A DNA stretch of 64,000 nt. Origin: Azorhizobium oxalatiphilum (GTDB lineage Bacteria; Pseudomonadota; Alphaproteobacteria; Rhizobiales; Xanthobacteraceae). A model generated the notes under the pieces. It did not search any database and had not been told where the DNA came from. It worked only from the letters and a program-made list of their open reading frames with translations. The stretch covers positions 1 to 64,000 of the forward strand of contig NZ_BMCT01000008.1 of the NCBI RefSeq assembly GCF_014635325.1, in the 5' to 3' direction. Shown one piece after another: positions 35,554 through 43,336 of this stretch; position 1 is the stretch's first letter; each line of letters begins with the position of its first letter. The position numbers were made by a program, and so were the translations under genes.

Positions 35554-37060
35554 CTTGCATCGCCTCCTCGTCGACGGTGCGCAGGGTAAAGCGGAACACG
35601 GTCCCGCCCTCGGGATTTGGCTCGGCCCAGATGCGGCCGCCGTGCGCCTCGATGATGGTGCGTGAGATGGACAGGCCGACCCCCATGCCGTGGGCTTTCG
35701 TGGTGACGAAGGGCGTGAACAATTGTGACCGCATCTCCTCAGATATGCCATGCCCTGTATCGGAGACGGAAATCGTCACCATGTCGTCCTCCGCCGGCGC
35801 GGTCTGGACGAGCAACTGGCGACGCGGCGCCTCCATCATGGCTTCGAGGGCGTTGCGCATCAGATTGAGCAATACCTGTTGAACCTGCACCTTGTCGGCG
35901 AGCACGAGGTCGCAGGTGGTGTCGAACTGATACCGCACCTGTATGCCGTGCTCCTTGGCGCCGACGAGGGCCAGCGCGCTGGCTTCCTCCACCAGCTTGG
36001 AGATGCTCTCCAGCCGCCGCTCGCTTTCCCCGCGCGAGACGAAGTCCCGCAGGCGGCGGATGATCTGGCCGGCGCGCAGCGCCTGCTCGGCCGCCTTGTC
36101 GAGCGCGCCCGTCAGCATGGGCAGGCGCTTGGGATCGCCGTCCTCGAGGATGCGGCGGGAGCCCTTGATGTAGTTGGCGATGGCTGAGAGCGGCTGGTTC
36201 AGCTCGTGGGCGAGGGTGGAGGCCATCTCGCCCAGTGCGGTCAGGCGCGAGATGTGCACCAGCTCGGCCTGCAGTTCCTGCAGGCGGGCTTCGGTTTCCT
36301 GCCGCTCTGTCAGGTCGCGGATGAAGCCGGTGAAGAAGCGCCCGTTGCCGGAGTGCATCTCGCCCACCGCCAGCTCCATGGGGAAGGTGGCGCCGTCCTT
36401 GCGCTCGCCCGTGACCACGCGGCCGATGCCGATGATCCGCCGCTCGCCGGTGGTCATATAGCGCAGGAGATAGCCGTCGTGATGATCCCGGTGCGGGTTG
36501 GGCATCAGGATCGACACGTTGCGGCCGATCACTTCCGAGGCGGTGTAGCCGAACAGGCGCTCGGCGGTGGTGGAGAAGGACTGCATGACGCCGCACTCGT
36601 CGATGACGATCATGGCGTCGGGCACGGTGTCGAGAATGGAGGAGAGGTGCGCCTCCCGCGCCAGCAGCGCGCGGTCGCGCAGCAGCGCATCCACGCGCGT
36701 GCGCCGCAGCCGCTCGCCGAGCACGGCGATGCCCACCCCCGCCAGCGTGAACAGGGCGAGGGTCTGCCAGTCGTCGATGGTGCCGACGTCGAGACAGATC
36801 GACCGCAGCACGGTGCCGGCGCTGGCCACCAGAGTGGCGCCGAGGCCGGGCAGCAGGCCCTGCGTGCTGGCGGCCACCGCCACCACGAGCAGAATCAGCA
36901 GCACACGCGGATCGAACGGCCGGGCGTCGAGGGCAGCGGCGACGAGGAGCACCAGCACGGCCGCGATGGCGCCGGGCAGCGCGTGCCGCAGCGCGTCCGA
37001 CAGGCTCTGCGGCATGTGCGGACCCTTGGGGGGCAAGGCCTGGATGTTGGTCCTGTTCAC
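35546..37060 (-). CDS. fixL: Oxygen-sensing histidine kinase FixL
   Basis: 504 residues. The N-terminal membrane region (about 25-115) has four hydrophobic segments, followed by the heme PAS domain (about 135-255). The heme-ligand His194 lies in [12 protein letters not shown] and the oxygen-relay Arg214 in RIIGIGRVV, exactly 20 residues apart as in Bradyrhizobium Fix[17 protein letters not shown] and [13 protein letters not shown] close the domain. The kinase has phospho-His285 in [17 protein letters not shown], an N box [10 protein letters not shown] and G boxes DTGHGI and GMGVGLSIS. The start is GTG 37060; ATG 37015 (AAGGG upstream) would remove 15 residues. It overlaps fixJ. Its promoter region is the complex fixL-fixK gap. 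Confidence 0.97.
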   Translation of the reverse strand: MNRTNIQALPPKGPHMPQSLSDALRHALPGAIAAVLVLLVAAALDARPFDPRVLLILLVVAVAASTQGLLPGLGATLVASAGTVLRSICLDVGTIDDWQTLALFTLAGVGIAVLGERLRRTRVDALLRDRALLAREAHLSSILDTVPDAMIVIDECGVMQSFSTTAERLFGYTASEVIGRNVSILMPNPHRDHHDGYLLRYMTTGERRIIGIGRVVTGERKDGATFPMELAVGEMHSGNGRFFTGFIRDLTERQETEARLQELQAELVHISRLTALGEMASTLAHELNQPLSAIANYIKGSRRILEDGDPKRLPMLTGALDKAAEQALRAGQIIRRLRDFVSRGESERRLESISKLVEEASALALVGAKEHGIQVRYQFDTTCDLVLADKVQVQQVLLNLMRNALEAMMEAPRRQLLVQTAPAEDDMVTISVSDTGHGISEEMRSQLFTPFVTTKAHGMGVGLSISRTIIEAHGGRIWAEPNPEGGTVFRFTLRTVDEEAMQDA

Positions 37061-37126
37061 TGGATATGCGTCCTGCTCATGGCTGCCTGACCGGACCTTG
37101 GCGACAAGATGTCGCGCAGTCCTAAA

Positions 37127-37183
37127 TGCCTACCGTTTGACCGCATGTGCCTACCGTTTGGACATAAAATCCTACCGTATCGG
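37127..37183. repeat. Three phased direct repeats upstream of fixL
   Basis: TGCCTACCGTTTGA (37127-37140), TGCCTACCGTTTGG (37148-37161) and TCCTACCGTATCGG (37170-37183) start 21 and 22 bases apart, two helical turns. The strict spacing places all three on one DNA face, as expected for cooperative regulator binding. They lie 67-123 bases upstream of the fixL start and 170-230 bases upstream of fixK. Confidence 0.8.
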
Positions 37184-37192
37184 AACAATTGC

Positions 37193-37212
37193 ACGCAATG
37201 TATGCATTGCGT
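37193..37212. promoter_or_regulatory. Inverted repeat in the fixL-fixK control region
   Basis: ACGCAATG and CATTGCGT are perfect 8-bp arms separated by TATG. The right arm overlaps the FixK-type box that begins at 37207. Confidence 0.6.
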
Positions 37213-37220
37213 TGCGGCAA
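37207..37220. promoter_or_regulatory. FixK-type box upstream of fixK
   Basis: TTGCGTTGCGGCAA fits TTG(A/C)-N6-(T/G)CAA. It is centred about 141 bases upstream of the fixK ATG and 153 bases upstream of the fixL start, so it could serve FixK autoregulation or fixL control. Confidence 0.6.
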
Positions 37221-37250
37221 CCCGCCTCATATCACCGTGCTTAACAAATG

Positions 37251-37282
37251 TACGTAAAACTACTTAAGGGCCTGGCCTTAAG
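37251..37282 (+). promoter_or_regulatory. FixJ-like site and overlapping palindrome in the fixK promoter
   Basis: TACGTAAAACTACTTAAGGG (37251-37270) resembles the TACGTA-starting targets of FixJ. It runs into a perfect 7-bp inverted repeat, CTTAAGG (37263-37269) and CCTTAAG (37276-37282), with a 6-base spacer. The position, about 75-105 bases upstream of the fixK ATG, suits activation by FixJ. Match to FixJ sites is from memory of the consensus. Confidence 0.45.
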
Positions 37283-37354
37283 GAGTGAATCCGAATTTTT
37301 GCACCGCAGCTACAGCGCTACTCCATGGCTTAGAAAAAGTTGGAGACCAGTTCG

Positions 37355-38113
37355 ATGTCGACCGCCGCCAGCGCCATCGCCCATATCGCGAGCATCCCTC
37401 CGCAAGCCTATGCCCATGCCATGCCCTCCGGAAGGTGGAGCGAGATTGCCAAGGGCACCGCTTCCATGAGCCTCAACGGCGAAGCCGCCAGCCCCGCCCA
37501 GGTCGTCGCGGCCCTTGGGACCCCGGTCTCCTTCTCCCGCAACAGCGAAATCTTCGGCGACGACCAGCTTGCCGAGCATGTCTATGTCGTCACCACCGGC
37601 GTGGTGCGCATCTGCAAGCTCATGGGCGACGGCCGCCGCCAGATCGAAACCTTCTGCCTGCCGGGCGATGCCTTCGGCTGGGAGACGGGCGACCGCTACC
37701 GCTTCTCCGCCGAGGCGGTGAGCGAGTGCCGTCTGGTGCGCGTGAAGCGCTCCGTTCTCTTCTCCCGCGCCGGTGCCGAGCCGGAACTGGCCTGCGCGCT
37801 CTGGGCGCTCAGCTTCGCCGAACTCCAGCGGGCGCAGGAGCACCTGCTGCTGCTGGGCCGCAAGACCGCTCAGGAGCGCGTCGGCTCCTTCCTGCTGGAC
37901 CTCGCCCGCCGCGCCGGCACCACCACCGCCTCCAACGTGACCGAGCTGCAGCTCGCCATGTCCCGCCAGGACATGGCCGACTTCCTCGGCCTCACCATCG
38001 AGACGGTATCGCGCACGCTGACCTGCCTTGAGGAGCAGGGTACCATCTCGCTGCCCTCCTCGCGCCGCGTGCAACTGCGTGACCGCTCGGCCCTGCGCCG
38101 GCTGGACAGCTGA
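37355..38113 (+). CDS. fixK: Crp/Fnr-family regulator FixK
   Basis: 252 residues. A cNMP-binding-like beta roll spans about 45-160 (AEHVYVVTTGVVRICKLMGD, RQIETFCLPGDAFGWE) and a C-terminal helix-turn-helix follows: LQLAMSRQDMADFLGLTIET, VSRTLTCLEEQG. The Glu-x-x-Ser-Arg of the recognition helix (ETVSR) is that of FNR/FixK proteins that bind TTGA-N6-TCAA. There is no N-terminal cluster of four cysteines, so it is FixK rather than FNR and relies on FixLJ for oxygen control. ATG 37355 has GGAGA nine bases upstream. Transcribed divergently from fixL, with three classes of site in the gap. Confidence 0.95.
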   Translation: MSTAASAIAHIASIPPQAYAHAMPSGRWSEIAKGTASMSLNGEAASPAQVVAALGTPVSFSRNSEIFGDDQLAEHVYVVTTGVVRICKLMGDGRRQIETFCLPGDAFGWETGDRYRFSAEAVSECRLVRVKRSVLFSRAGAEPELACALWALSFAELQRAQEHLLLLGRKTAQERVGSFLLDLARRAGTTTASNVTELQLAMSRQDMADFLGLTIETVSRTLTCLEEQGTISLPSSRRVQLRDRSALRRLDS

Positions 38114-38173
38114 TCCCTTTTCCAACCCCGTCGGTCCCGGCTCCATGGGACCGGCAGGTGTACTGCCCCCCTT

Positions 38174-38209
38174 ACGCCGCCGCGCGCCATCATGGCCCGG
38201 CGGCGTTTT
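38174..38209 (+). terminator. Intrinsic terminator of fixK
   Basis: ACGCCGCCG and CGGCGGCGT form a 9-bp stem followed by TTTTC. An additional imperfect hairpin (GTCGGTCCC/GGGACCGGC, 38129-38155) precedes it. Confidence 0.75.
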
Positions 38210-38326
38210 CTTGCGCGCAGCCACCCGTGCCCCTCGCTCCACCGCTCCGATGGACGGCGTCGCGGATGCGGCCGGCCGCATGCCGGACGCATCTCCCGTG
38301 GGGCGTGAGGGGGCCGGGCGCATGTG

Positions 38327-39763
38327 TCAGACCGCCGCCGCGTGGCGTCGCGGCCCGGCGTCGTCGTCCGGGGGCGGCAGATAGGCGTCGAACACCGCCG
38401 CCACCGTACGGGTGAAGGCGTGGGCTTCCGGCGGCACGGCGAGTCGCGCGCCCCGGCGCACCACCAGCCCGTCCGCCTCCATGGCGGCGAGCCGCTTCAG
38501 CTCCGCATCGCAGGTGCCGGCCGGGAAACGGTGACGGGCCAGCAGCGCATCGAGATCCACGCCGCCGTCGCACATGATGCGCTCGATCACGTCGCGCCGC
38601 AGGCGGTCTTCCGCCGTCAGCGCCCGGCCGCGCGCGATCGGCAGCCGGCCCTCGGCCATGGCATTGTGCCAGGCGGGGGTGGCGGGCAGGTTCTGCACAT
38701 AGCCCTGCGGCAGCGCGCCGATGGCGGAGGCGCCGAAGCCGAGCAGCACGGGGGCGTCATCCGTGGTGTAGCCCTGGAAATTGCGATGCAGGGTGCCGGC
38801 CTTCGCCCGGCGCGCCATGGCGTCCGTGGGCCTGGCGAAATGGTCGAGCCCGATGGCGACAAACCCCTTGGCGGTGAGCAGATCGGTGATCGCCTCCGCC
38901 TGCGCGAGGCGCTCGGCCGGTCCGGGCAGGCTCGCCTCGGGGATGAGGTTCTGGTGCTTCTTCATCCACGGCACATGGGCATAGCCGAACACGGCGATGC
39001 GGTCGGGATCGAGCGCGAGCGCGGTCTGCACCGAATTGAGCACGCTGGCGACGGTCTGGTGCGGCAGGCCGTAGATGAGATCGAGATTGAGCGAGGAGAT
39101 GCCGGCCGCGCGTAGCGCCTTGGCCGCATGCGCGGTTTCCTCGAACGACTGGTGGCGGCCGATGGCCTCCTGCACGGCGGGATCGAAATCCTGCACGCCG
39201 AGGCTGGCGCGGGTGAGGCCGGCGGCGGCCAGCGCCGTCACCATCTCCGGGCTGAGCACGCGCGGGTCCACCTCGATGGCAAGCTCGGCGTCCGGCTCCA
39301 CGTCGAAATGGGTGCGGATGTCGGCCATGAGCGCCGTCATGTCTTCGGCCGAGAGCAGGGTGGGCGTGCCGCCGCCCCAATGCAAATGCGAGACCTTGAG
39401 CCGGCCGGGAATGAAAGCGGCGACGCGGGCGATCTCGGCGCGCAGGCGCTCCGCATAGGCGGCCACCGGCGTATAGCGCCGAGCCACCGATGTGTTGCAG
39501 CCGCAATAGATGCACAGCTCCGCGCAGAAGGGCACGTGCAGATAGAGCGAGGCATGGGCGCCGGGCGCCAGCTCGGAGAGCCAGCGGGCATAGGTCTCGC
39601 CATCCACCTCGGGGCTGAATTGCGGGGCGGTGGGATAGGAAGTGTAGCGCGGCACGTTGCGGCCATAGCGGGCCATCAGCGCGTCGGGGGCCAGCGGGGC
39701 TGGCGTCTGGGCCGGCGCGCGGGCGGCGGGCGCGGCAAGGTCGAGGGGGCTGGGGGCGGTCAT
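38327..39763 (-). CDS. hemN: Oxygen-independent coproporphyrinogen III oxidase
   Basis: A radical SAM enzyme for heme synthesis when oxygen is scarce. 478 residues. The Cys cluster is LYLHVPFCAELCIYCGCN (Cys80, Cys84, Cys87, then Cys89 as in HemN). GGGTPTLLSAEDM, the substrate motif YGRNVPRYTSYPTAPQFSPE near residue 33, and the HemN C-terminal domain (LRRDVIERIMCDGGVDLDAL) identify it as true HemN rather than HemW. The start is ATG 39763. A FixK box centred 41 bases upstream implies FixK activation and a very short or absent leader. Confidence 0.95.
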   Translation of the reverse strand: MTAPSPLDLAAPAARAPAQTPAPLAPDALMARYGRNVPRYTSYPTAPQFSPEVDGETYARWLSELAPGAHASLYLHVPFCAELCIYCGCNTSVARRYTPVAAYAERLRAEIARVAAFIPGRLKVSHLHWGGGTPTLLSAEDMTALMADIRTHFDVEPDAELAIEVDPRVLSPEMVTALAAAGLTRASLGVQDFDPAVQEAIGRHQSFEETAHAAKALRAAGISSLNLDLIYGLPHQTVASVLNSVQTALALDPDRIAVFGYAHVPWMKKHQNLIPEASLPGPAERLAQAEAITDLLTAKGFVAIGLDHFARPTDAMARRAKAGTLHRNFQGYTTDDAPVLLGFGASAIGALPQGYVQNLPATPAWHNAMAEGRLPIARGRALTAEDRLRRDVIERIMCDGGVDLDALLARHRFPAGTCDAELKRLAAMEADGLVVRRGARLAVPPEAHAFTRTVAAVFDAYLPPPDDDAGPRRHAAAV

Positions 39764-39797
39764 GCACTTTTCATGCGTCCGCGCCGCCTTTGGTGCC

Positions 39798-39811
39798 TTG
39801 ATGCAACGCAA
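39798..39811. promoter_or_regulatory. FixK box upstream of hemN
   Basis: TTGATGCAACGCAA matches TTGA-N6-GCAA. Its centre is 41-42 bases before the hemN start codon. A class II FNR-type site at -41.5 would place the transcript start at, or within a base or two of, the hemN ATG. Confidence 0.75.
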
Positions 39812-39900
39812 GCGCGTGCGGGCGTGCGGCGCCCTCGTCTACGACCAAAGTTTTATGCGATGCGGTGGAACGGATTCGTTCATTCGCCGTTCACCCCCAC

Positions 39901-40332
39901 ATGGCACAGGCGGAATTCGACACCAGCACCTACCATTCGCTCGCGGCGGCGGCCCTGGCGTTCGGCCTTTCGGCCGGCTGGGCTGGCGTGGCGGCGGCAG
40001 CTTCCGTGGACGAGCTGCGCTGGAAGGCGCGGCCGCTGGTGCTGTTCGCATCCGGCCCGGACGATCCCAAGCTGCGCGACCAGCTCGCCCGTCTTGCCCC
40101 TGAGACGCGGGGCGTCAACGAGCGGGATGTGGTGGTGTTCACGGTGGTGTCGCCGGATGATCCGCTGCGGACCCGCCTGCGGGTGCCGCGTGACGGCTTC
40201 CGCATGATTCTGCTGGGCAAGGACGGCCATGTGGCCGAGCGCTGGAGCACCCCGCAGGAGCCGCGTGCCATCTTCAGCCTGATCGACCGCATGCCCATGC
40301 GCCAGGACGAACTGCGCAAGCGCGGGCAGTAA
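39901..40332 (+). CDS. DUF4174-type exported protein
   Basis: 143 residues. The N-terminus is signal-like (ending AAALAFGLSAGWAGVAAAAS), and the mature part is VDELRWKARPLVLFASGPDD, VVVFTVVSPDD, FRMILLGKDGHVAERWSTPQ and IFSLIDRMPMRQDELRKRG. This matches the small thioredoxin-like DUF4174 family of the periplasm, function unknown. The ATG at 39901 is taken; an in-frame GTG at 39865 would add 12 residues, and neither has a clear Shine-Dalgarno. It is divergent from hemN but not obviously within reach of the FixK box. Confidence 0.75.
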   Translation: MAQAEFDTSTYHSLAAAALAFGLSAGWAGVAAAASVDELRWKARPLVLFASGPDDPKLRDQLARLAPETRGVNERDVVVFTVVSPDDPLRTRLRVPRDGFRMILLGKDGHVAERWSTPQEPRAIFSLIDRMPMRQDELRKRGQ

Positions 40333-40381
40333 GCGTCGCGTTCTCGACCGATCAGTCTTACGAACCTGTCCGCACAAACAG

Positions 40382-40532
40382 ATCGTCATGCCCGGGCTTG
40401 ACCCGGGCATCCACGTCGGGCCGATAGTGGACGGTGTACGTCTCAGGCGCGCGGTTCACGTTCGCACTTTTTTCGAATCGCCCACCCAGCGGAACCACGT
40501 GGATCCCCGGATCAAGTCCGGGGATGACGATC
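40382..40532. repeat. REP/BIME-like palindromic element, copy 2 (inverted)
   Basis: Starts ATCGTCATGCCCGGGCTTG with ACCCGGGCATCCACGTC and ends with CCACGTGGATCCCCGGATC and AAGTCCGGGGATGACGAT. The two palindromes are the same as in 29413-29525 in the opposite orientation, with a longer spacer. It lies between the convergent DUF4174 and mmcB genes. Confidence 0.85.
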
Positions 40533-40574
40533 CTCTGTTGCATTTGATACTTCGGCCTCAATACCGGCGAGGCT

Positions 40575-41054
40575 CTACCAGTCGATGGCCGGACGCATGT
40601 CCGGATCATAGAGCGCGGTCAGCCGTCCGGCGGCGGCTCTGGCGAAGCGCAGGGTCAGCGCCTTGCGCGTGGCGGCCGGCAGCGCATGCACCGGCGGCTG
40701 GCGGATCATCTCCGCCCCGAACGCATCGCCCACCAGTATGCCGACCTCGTCGGGCAGGATCTCAATCGGAAAATCCAGCGACACCGCGAAGATGAGGCGG
40801 TCGCAATAGGCCCGGTATTCGGGCCATTTCGTATCGGTGCGGAAGTCGATCACCGACGACTTGATCTCGATGATCGTCACCTGCCCCTTGCCGTCGAGGG
40901 CGATGATGTCCGCCCGCCGGCCGCTCACCAGCGAAAACTCCGGAAGGCCGAACAGGCCGTGCGCCACCAGATGGCGCAGCACGCCCCGCTGCAGCGCCTG
41001 CGCGGTGACGGACTGGCGGCCATCGGGCTTGGGGATGGGAAATTCGACACTCAC
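40575..41054 (-). CDS. mmcB: MmcB-type DNA repair nuclease-like protein
   Basis: 159 residues of the MmcB family, a DNA-damage-induced protein first described in Caulobacter. The PD-(D/E)xK-like core is visible: RRADIIALD, then VTIIEIKSSVIDFRTDTKWP with Glu-x-Lys, and EYRAYCDRLIFAVSLDFP. The GTG start at 41054 overlaps the stop of the upstream yihY-type gene (GTGA). Product begins MSVEFPIPKPDGRQSVTAQA. The exact biochemical role is unknown. Confidence 0.88.
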   Translation of the reverse strand: MSVEFPIPKPDGRQSVTAQALQRGVLRHLVAHGLFGLPEFSLVSGRRADIIALDGKGQVTIIEIKSSVIDFRTDTKWPEYRAYCDRLIFAVSLDFPIEILPDEVGILVGDAFGAEMIRQPPVHALPAATRKALTLRFARAAAGRLTALYDPDMRPAIDW

Positions 41055-41932
41055 GACGATGCAGCCTCGACAGCCTCGGCCTTGGGGCGGAGCCGCCGGC
41101 GCTTCGCCTCGCGTGCGCGCAGGATGGCGGCATTCAGCTCGCCGCCGAAGATGAAGGCGGTGGCGGTGAGATAGAGGAACACCAGCGCCACCATCACCGA
41201 GGCGAGGCCCGCATAGGTGGTGACGTAATTGTTCGAGAATTCCGAGAGATAGACACCGAAGGCGGTGGCCGCCACCAGCCAGAGGGTGAGGGTGATGGCG
41301 ATGCCCGGCAGCACGTCGAGCAGGCGCCGGTGGCCGGCCGGCAGCCACAGATGGGCCATCAGCAGCGCGGTGAGAAGGATCACCGTCGTGATGCCCAGAC
41401 GGGCGACGGTGACGACGGCGCTCAGCGGCTTCAGCGCCGGCACATGGAACACAGCCGTCTCCCAGATCAGCGGCCCGAGGATGACGAGGAAGGACAGCGC
41501 CAGCATGCCCGCTGCGCCGACGATGACGAACAAGGTGGAGCCCACCCGCAGCCGGTACCACGCCCGGTGCTCCTTCACCCCATAGGCGCGGTTGAGGCCG
41601 ATGCGCAGGCTCTCGATGCCGTTGGACGAGAAGTAGATGGCGAGTGCCACGCCGATGGTCAGCACGTCGGCGCGCACCTGATTGACCACGTTATGGATTT
41701 CCCGCGCGATGGGCTCGGCCACCGCGTCCGGCCATGTCTCCAGAATGAGCTGGATGGCCTCGTTGGCGAGCGGGCGCAGGTCCAGGAATCCGGCCAGCGC
41801 GGTGAGGAAGATCAGGAACGGGAACAGCGACATCAGAAGCGACAAGGCGATGTGGCTGGCGATGGCCCAGCCGTCGTCCTCGATGAAGGTCCAGACCGCA
41901 TCCATGATCACTCGATAGGCCCGCAGCAGCAT
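41051..41932 (-). CDS. YihY/BrkB-family inner membrane protein
   Basis: 293 residues with about six transmembrane helices: HIALSLLMSLFPFLIFLTAL, VLTIGVALAIYFSSNGIESL, VGSTLFVIVGAAGMLALSFL, LGITTVILLTALLMAHLWLP, VLPGIAITLTLWLVAATAFG and SVMVALVFLYLTATAFIFGG ending with the family motif GGELNA. ATG 41932 is preceded by GGGGA; the longer open frame to 42106 overlaps the divergent gene and is not family-like. Function (once proposed as RNase BN, later rejected) is unknown. Coupled to mmcB. Confidence 0.88.
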   Translation of the reverse strand: MLLRAYRVIMDAVWTFIEDDGWAIASHIALSLLMSLFPFLIFLTALAGFLDLRPLANEAIQLILETWPDAVAEPIAREIHNVVNQVRADVLTIGVALAIYFSSNGIESLRIGLNRAYGVKEHRAWYRLRVGSTLFVIVGAAGMLALSFLVILGPLIWETAVFHVPALKPLSAVVTVARLGITTVILLTALLMAHLWLPAGHRRLLDVLPGIAITLTLWLVAATAFGVYLSEFSNNYVTTYAGLASVMVALVFLYLTATAFIFGGELNAAILRAREAKRRRLRPKAEAVEAASS

Positions 41933-42075
41933 GTGTCCCCGTTCCGCGTGACATTCGGCGCGGCGCATCATAAGCCAGATCGCCCGGCGCAGGAGGCACC
42001 GGGTGCGGCTTCCATCCGGGAATAACCCGAAGGCACCGCCGTGGTTCAGGCCCCGCCATTCCGGACCCGTGACCC

Positions 42076-43233
42076 ATGCCCGATTCCGTGCCGGAGCCCG
42101 CACCACCCGCCTCCGGGCTCTGGTCGCGCCTGAAGCCGCGCTGGCCGCGTTTCGAGCTGGCGCATCTGCGCCTCGCCGTGCGTGCCACCGTCGCCGCGCT
42201 GCTGGCCTATGGCATCGCCTGGTTTCTCGATCTGCCGAAGGGCTACTGGGCGGTGCTCTCCGCCATTCTCGTGGTGCAGTCCTCGCTGGGCGCCAGCGTG
42301 GCGGTGGCCTCCGACCGAGCGCTGGGCACGGTGGCGGGCGGCATCATTGGCGTCATCCTTGCCATGCTGGCCGGCCCCTCGCCGGACCTCACCGTGCTGC
42401 TGCTGACGCTCGGCACGCTCGTGACCGCGCTGCTCGCCGCCGCCCGGCCGAGCTTCAAGCTCGCCCCCGTTACCGTGGTGGTGGTGATGCTGGCGGACCC
42501 CTCCCATGCCCAGCCGCTGGTGTCGGGCCTCCAGCGGGTGCTGGAGATCGGCCTTGGCGGTGCCGTCGGCGTGGCCTGTGCGCTGTTCGTGTTTCCCACG
42601 CGCGCGCTGTTCCTGCTGTTTCCCCACGCCGCCGCAGCGCTCGATGCCTGCGCCGCACTGCTGGAGCAGAGCGCGGCGGGGCTGCTCGACGGCACGCTGG
42701 ATCCGGCCGAGGTGGACCGGCTGAATGCGGGTACGCGCGTTGCCCTGCGCGCCGCCGATCTCCGGGTGGGCGAGGCCAAACGCGAGCGGGCGAGCTGGCT
42801 GGCGGGGCCGCCCGATGCCTCGCCCGTGGTGCGGCTGTGCCGCCGGCTCTGGCACTCGGTGATCATCCTGCTGCGGGTGGCGGATGCACCGCTGCCGGAA
42901 ACCCTCTCCACCCCCGTGCGCCCGACCCTGCAGGCGGCGCTGGCCGCACTCGCCACCGAGTGCCGGGACATTGCCGAGAGCCTGCGCAGCGGCCGGCCGG
43001 TGGGCCTCGGCGCCCCCGCCGACAGCGCCGCCGCCATGGGCGCGGCGGTGGCGGCCCTGCAGGCGGAGATGGAGCGCGCCGGCACCGCCGGCCTGCTGCG
43101 CGCGGACGGGGCGAGCCTGACGCGGCTCTACACGGCCGTGTCCGGTTGCATCCATGTGCAGGAGGCCCTGATGGAACTGCGCGCCCAGCTCGTCACCTAC
43201 CGCGCCCAGCAGGAAGAAGTGCCGGCGGCCTGA
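42076..43233 (+). CDS. FUSC-family (aromatic acid exporter/fusaric acid resistance-like) protein
   Basis: 385 residues. The N-terminal half holds about six transmembrane helices with the family segment LPKGYWAVLSAILVVQSSLG, then ASDRALGTVAGGIIGVILAM, LFVFPTRALFLLFPH. The C-terminal half is a helical cytoplasmic domain. Such proteins export aromatic carboxylates or similar organic acids at the inner membrane. There is no adjacent periplasmic adaptor gene as in AaeAB. Divergent from the yihY-type gene with 143 bases between starts. Confidence 0.85.
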   Translation: MPDSVPEPAPPASGLWSRLKPRWPRFELAHLRLAVRATVAALLAYGIAWFLDLPKGYWAVLSAILVVQSSLGASVAVASDRALGTVAGGIIGVILAMLAGPSPDLTVLLLTLGTLVTALLAAARPSFKLAPVTVVVVMLADPSHAQPLVSGLQRVLEIGLGGAVGVACALFVFPTRALFLLFPHAAAALDACAALLEQSAAGLLDGTLDPAEVDRLNAGTRVALRAADLRVGEAKRERASWLAGPPDASPVVRLCRRLWHSVIILLRVADAPLPETLSTPVRPTLQAALAALATECRDIAESLRSGRPVGLGAPADSAAAMGAAVAALQAEMERAGTAGLLRADGASLTRLYTAVSGCIHVQEALMELRAQLVTYRAQQEEVPAA

Positions 43234-43295
43234 GCCGCCCCCCTACGAAAGGCCGCGCAATCTCCCGTTGCGTCTGCCGGGAGGTGAGGCGAGGA

Positions 43296-43318
43296 TGTGC
43301 AAAATACTGCAATGCACA
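43296..43318 (+). promoter_or_regulatory. Dyad upstream of mcd
   Basis: TGTGCA (43296-43301) and TGCACA (43313-43318) are perfect 6-bp arms, with further TGCA repeats inside (GCAAAATACTGCAATGC). It ends 18 bases before the mcd ATG. It could be the operator of a short-chain acyl-CoA regulator, but none is encoded nearby. Confidence 0.4.
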
Positions 43319-43336
43319 ACCTGAGGGGGTAACGCC

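Noticed and set aside
37127-37183. Short repeats as a CRISPR array or replication iterons
   Set aside because: Only three 8-14-base repeats with 7-9-base spacers, inside a promoter region between fixL and fixK; far too short for CRISPR and no replication genes nearby.
40358-40609. Small frame containing MQQRIVIPGLDPGIHV on the minus strand
   Set aside because: Same repeat family, copy 2; not a gene.
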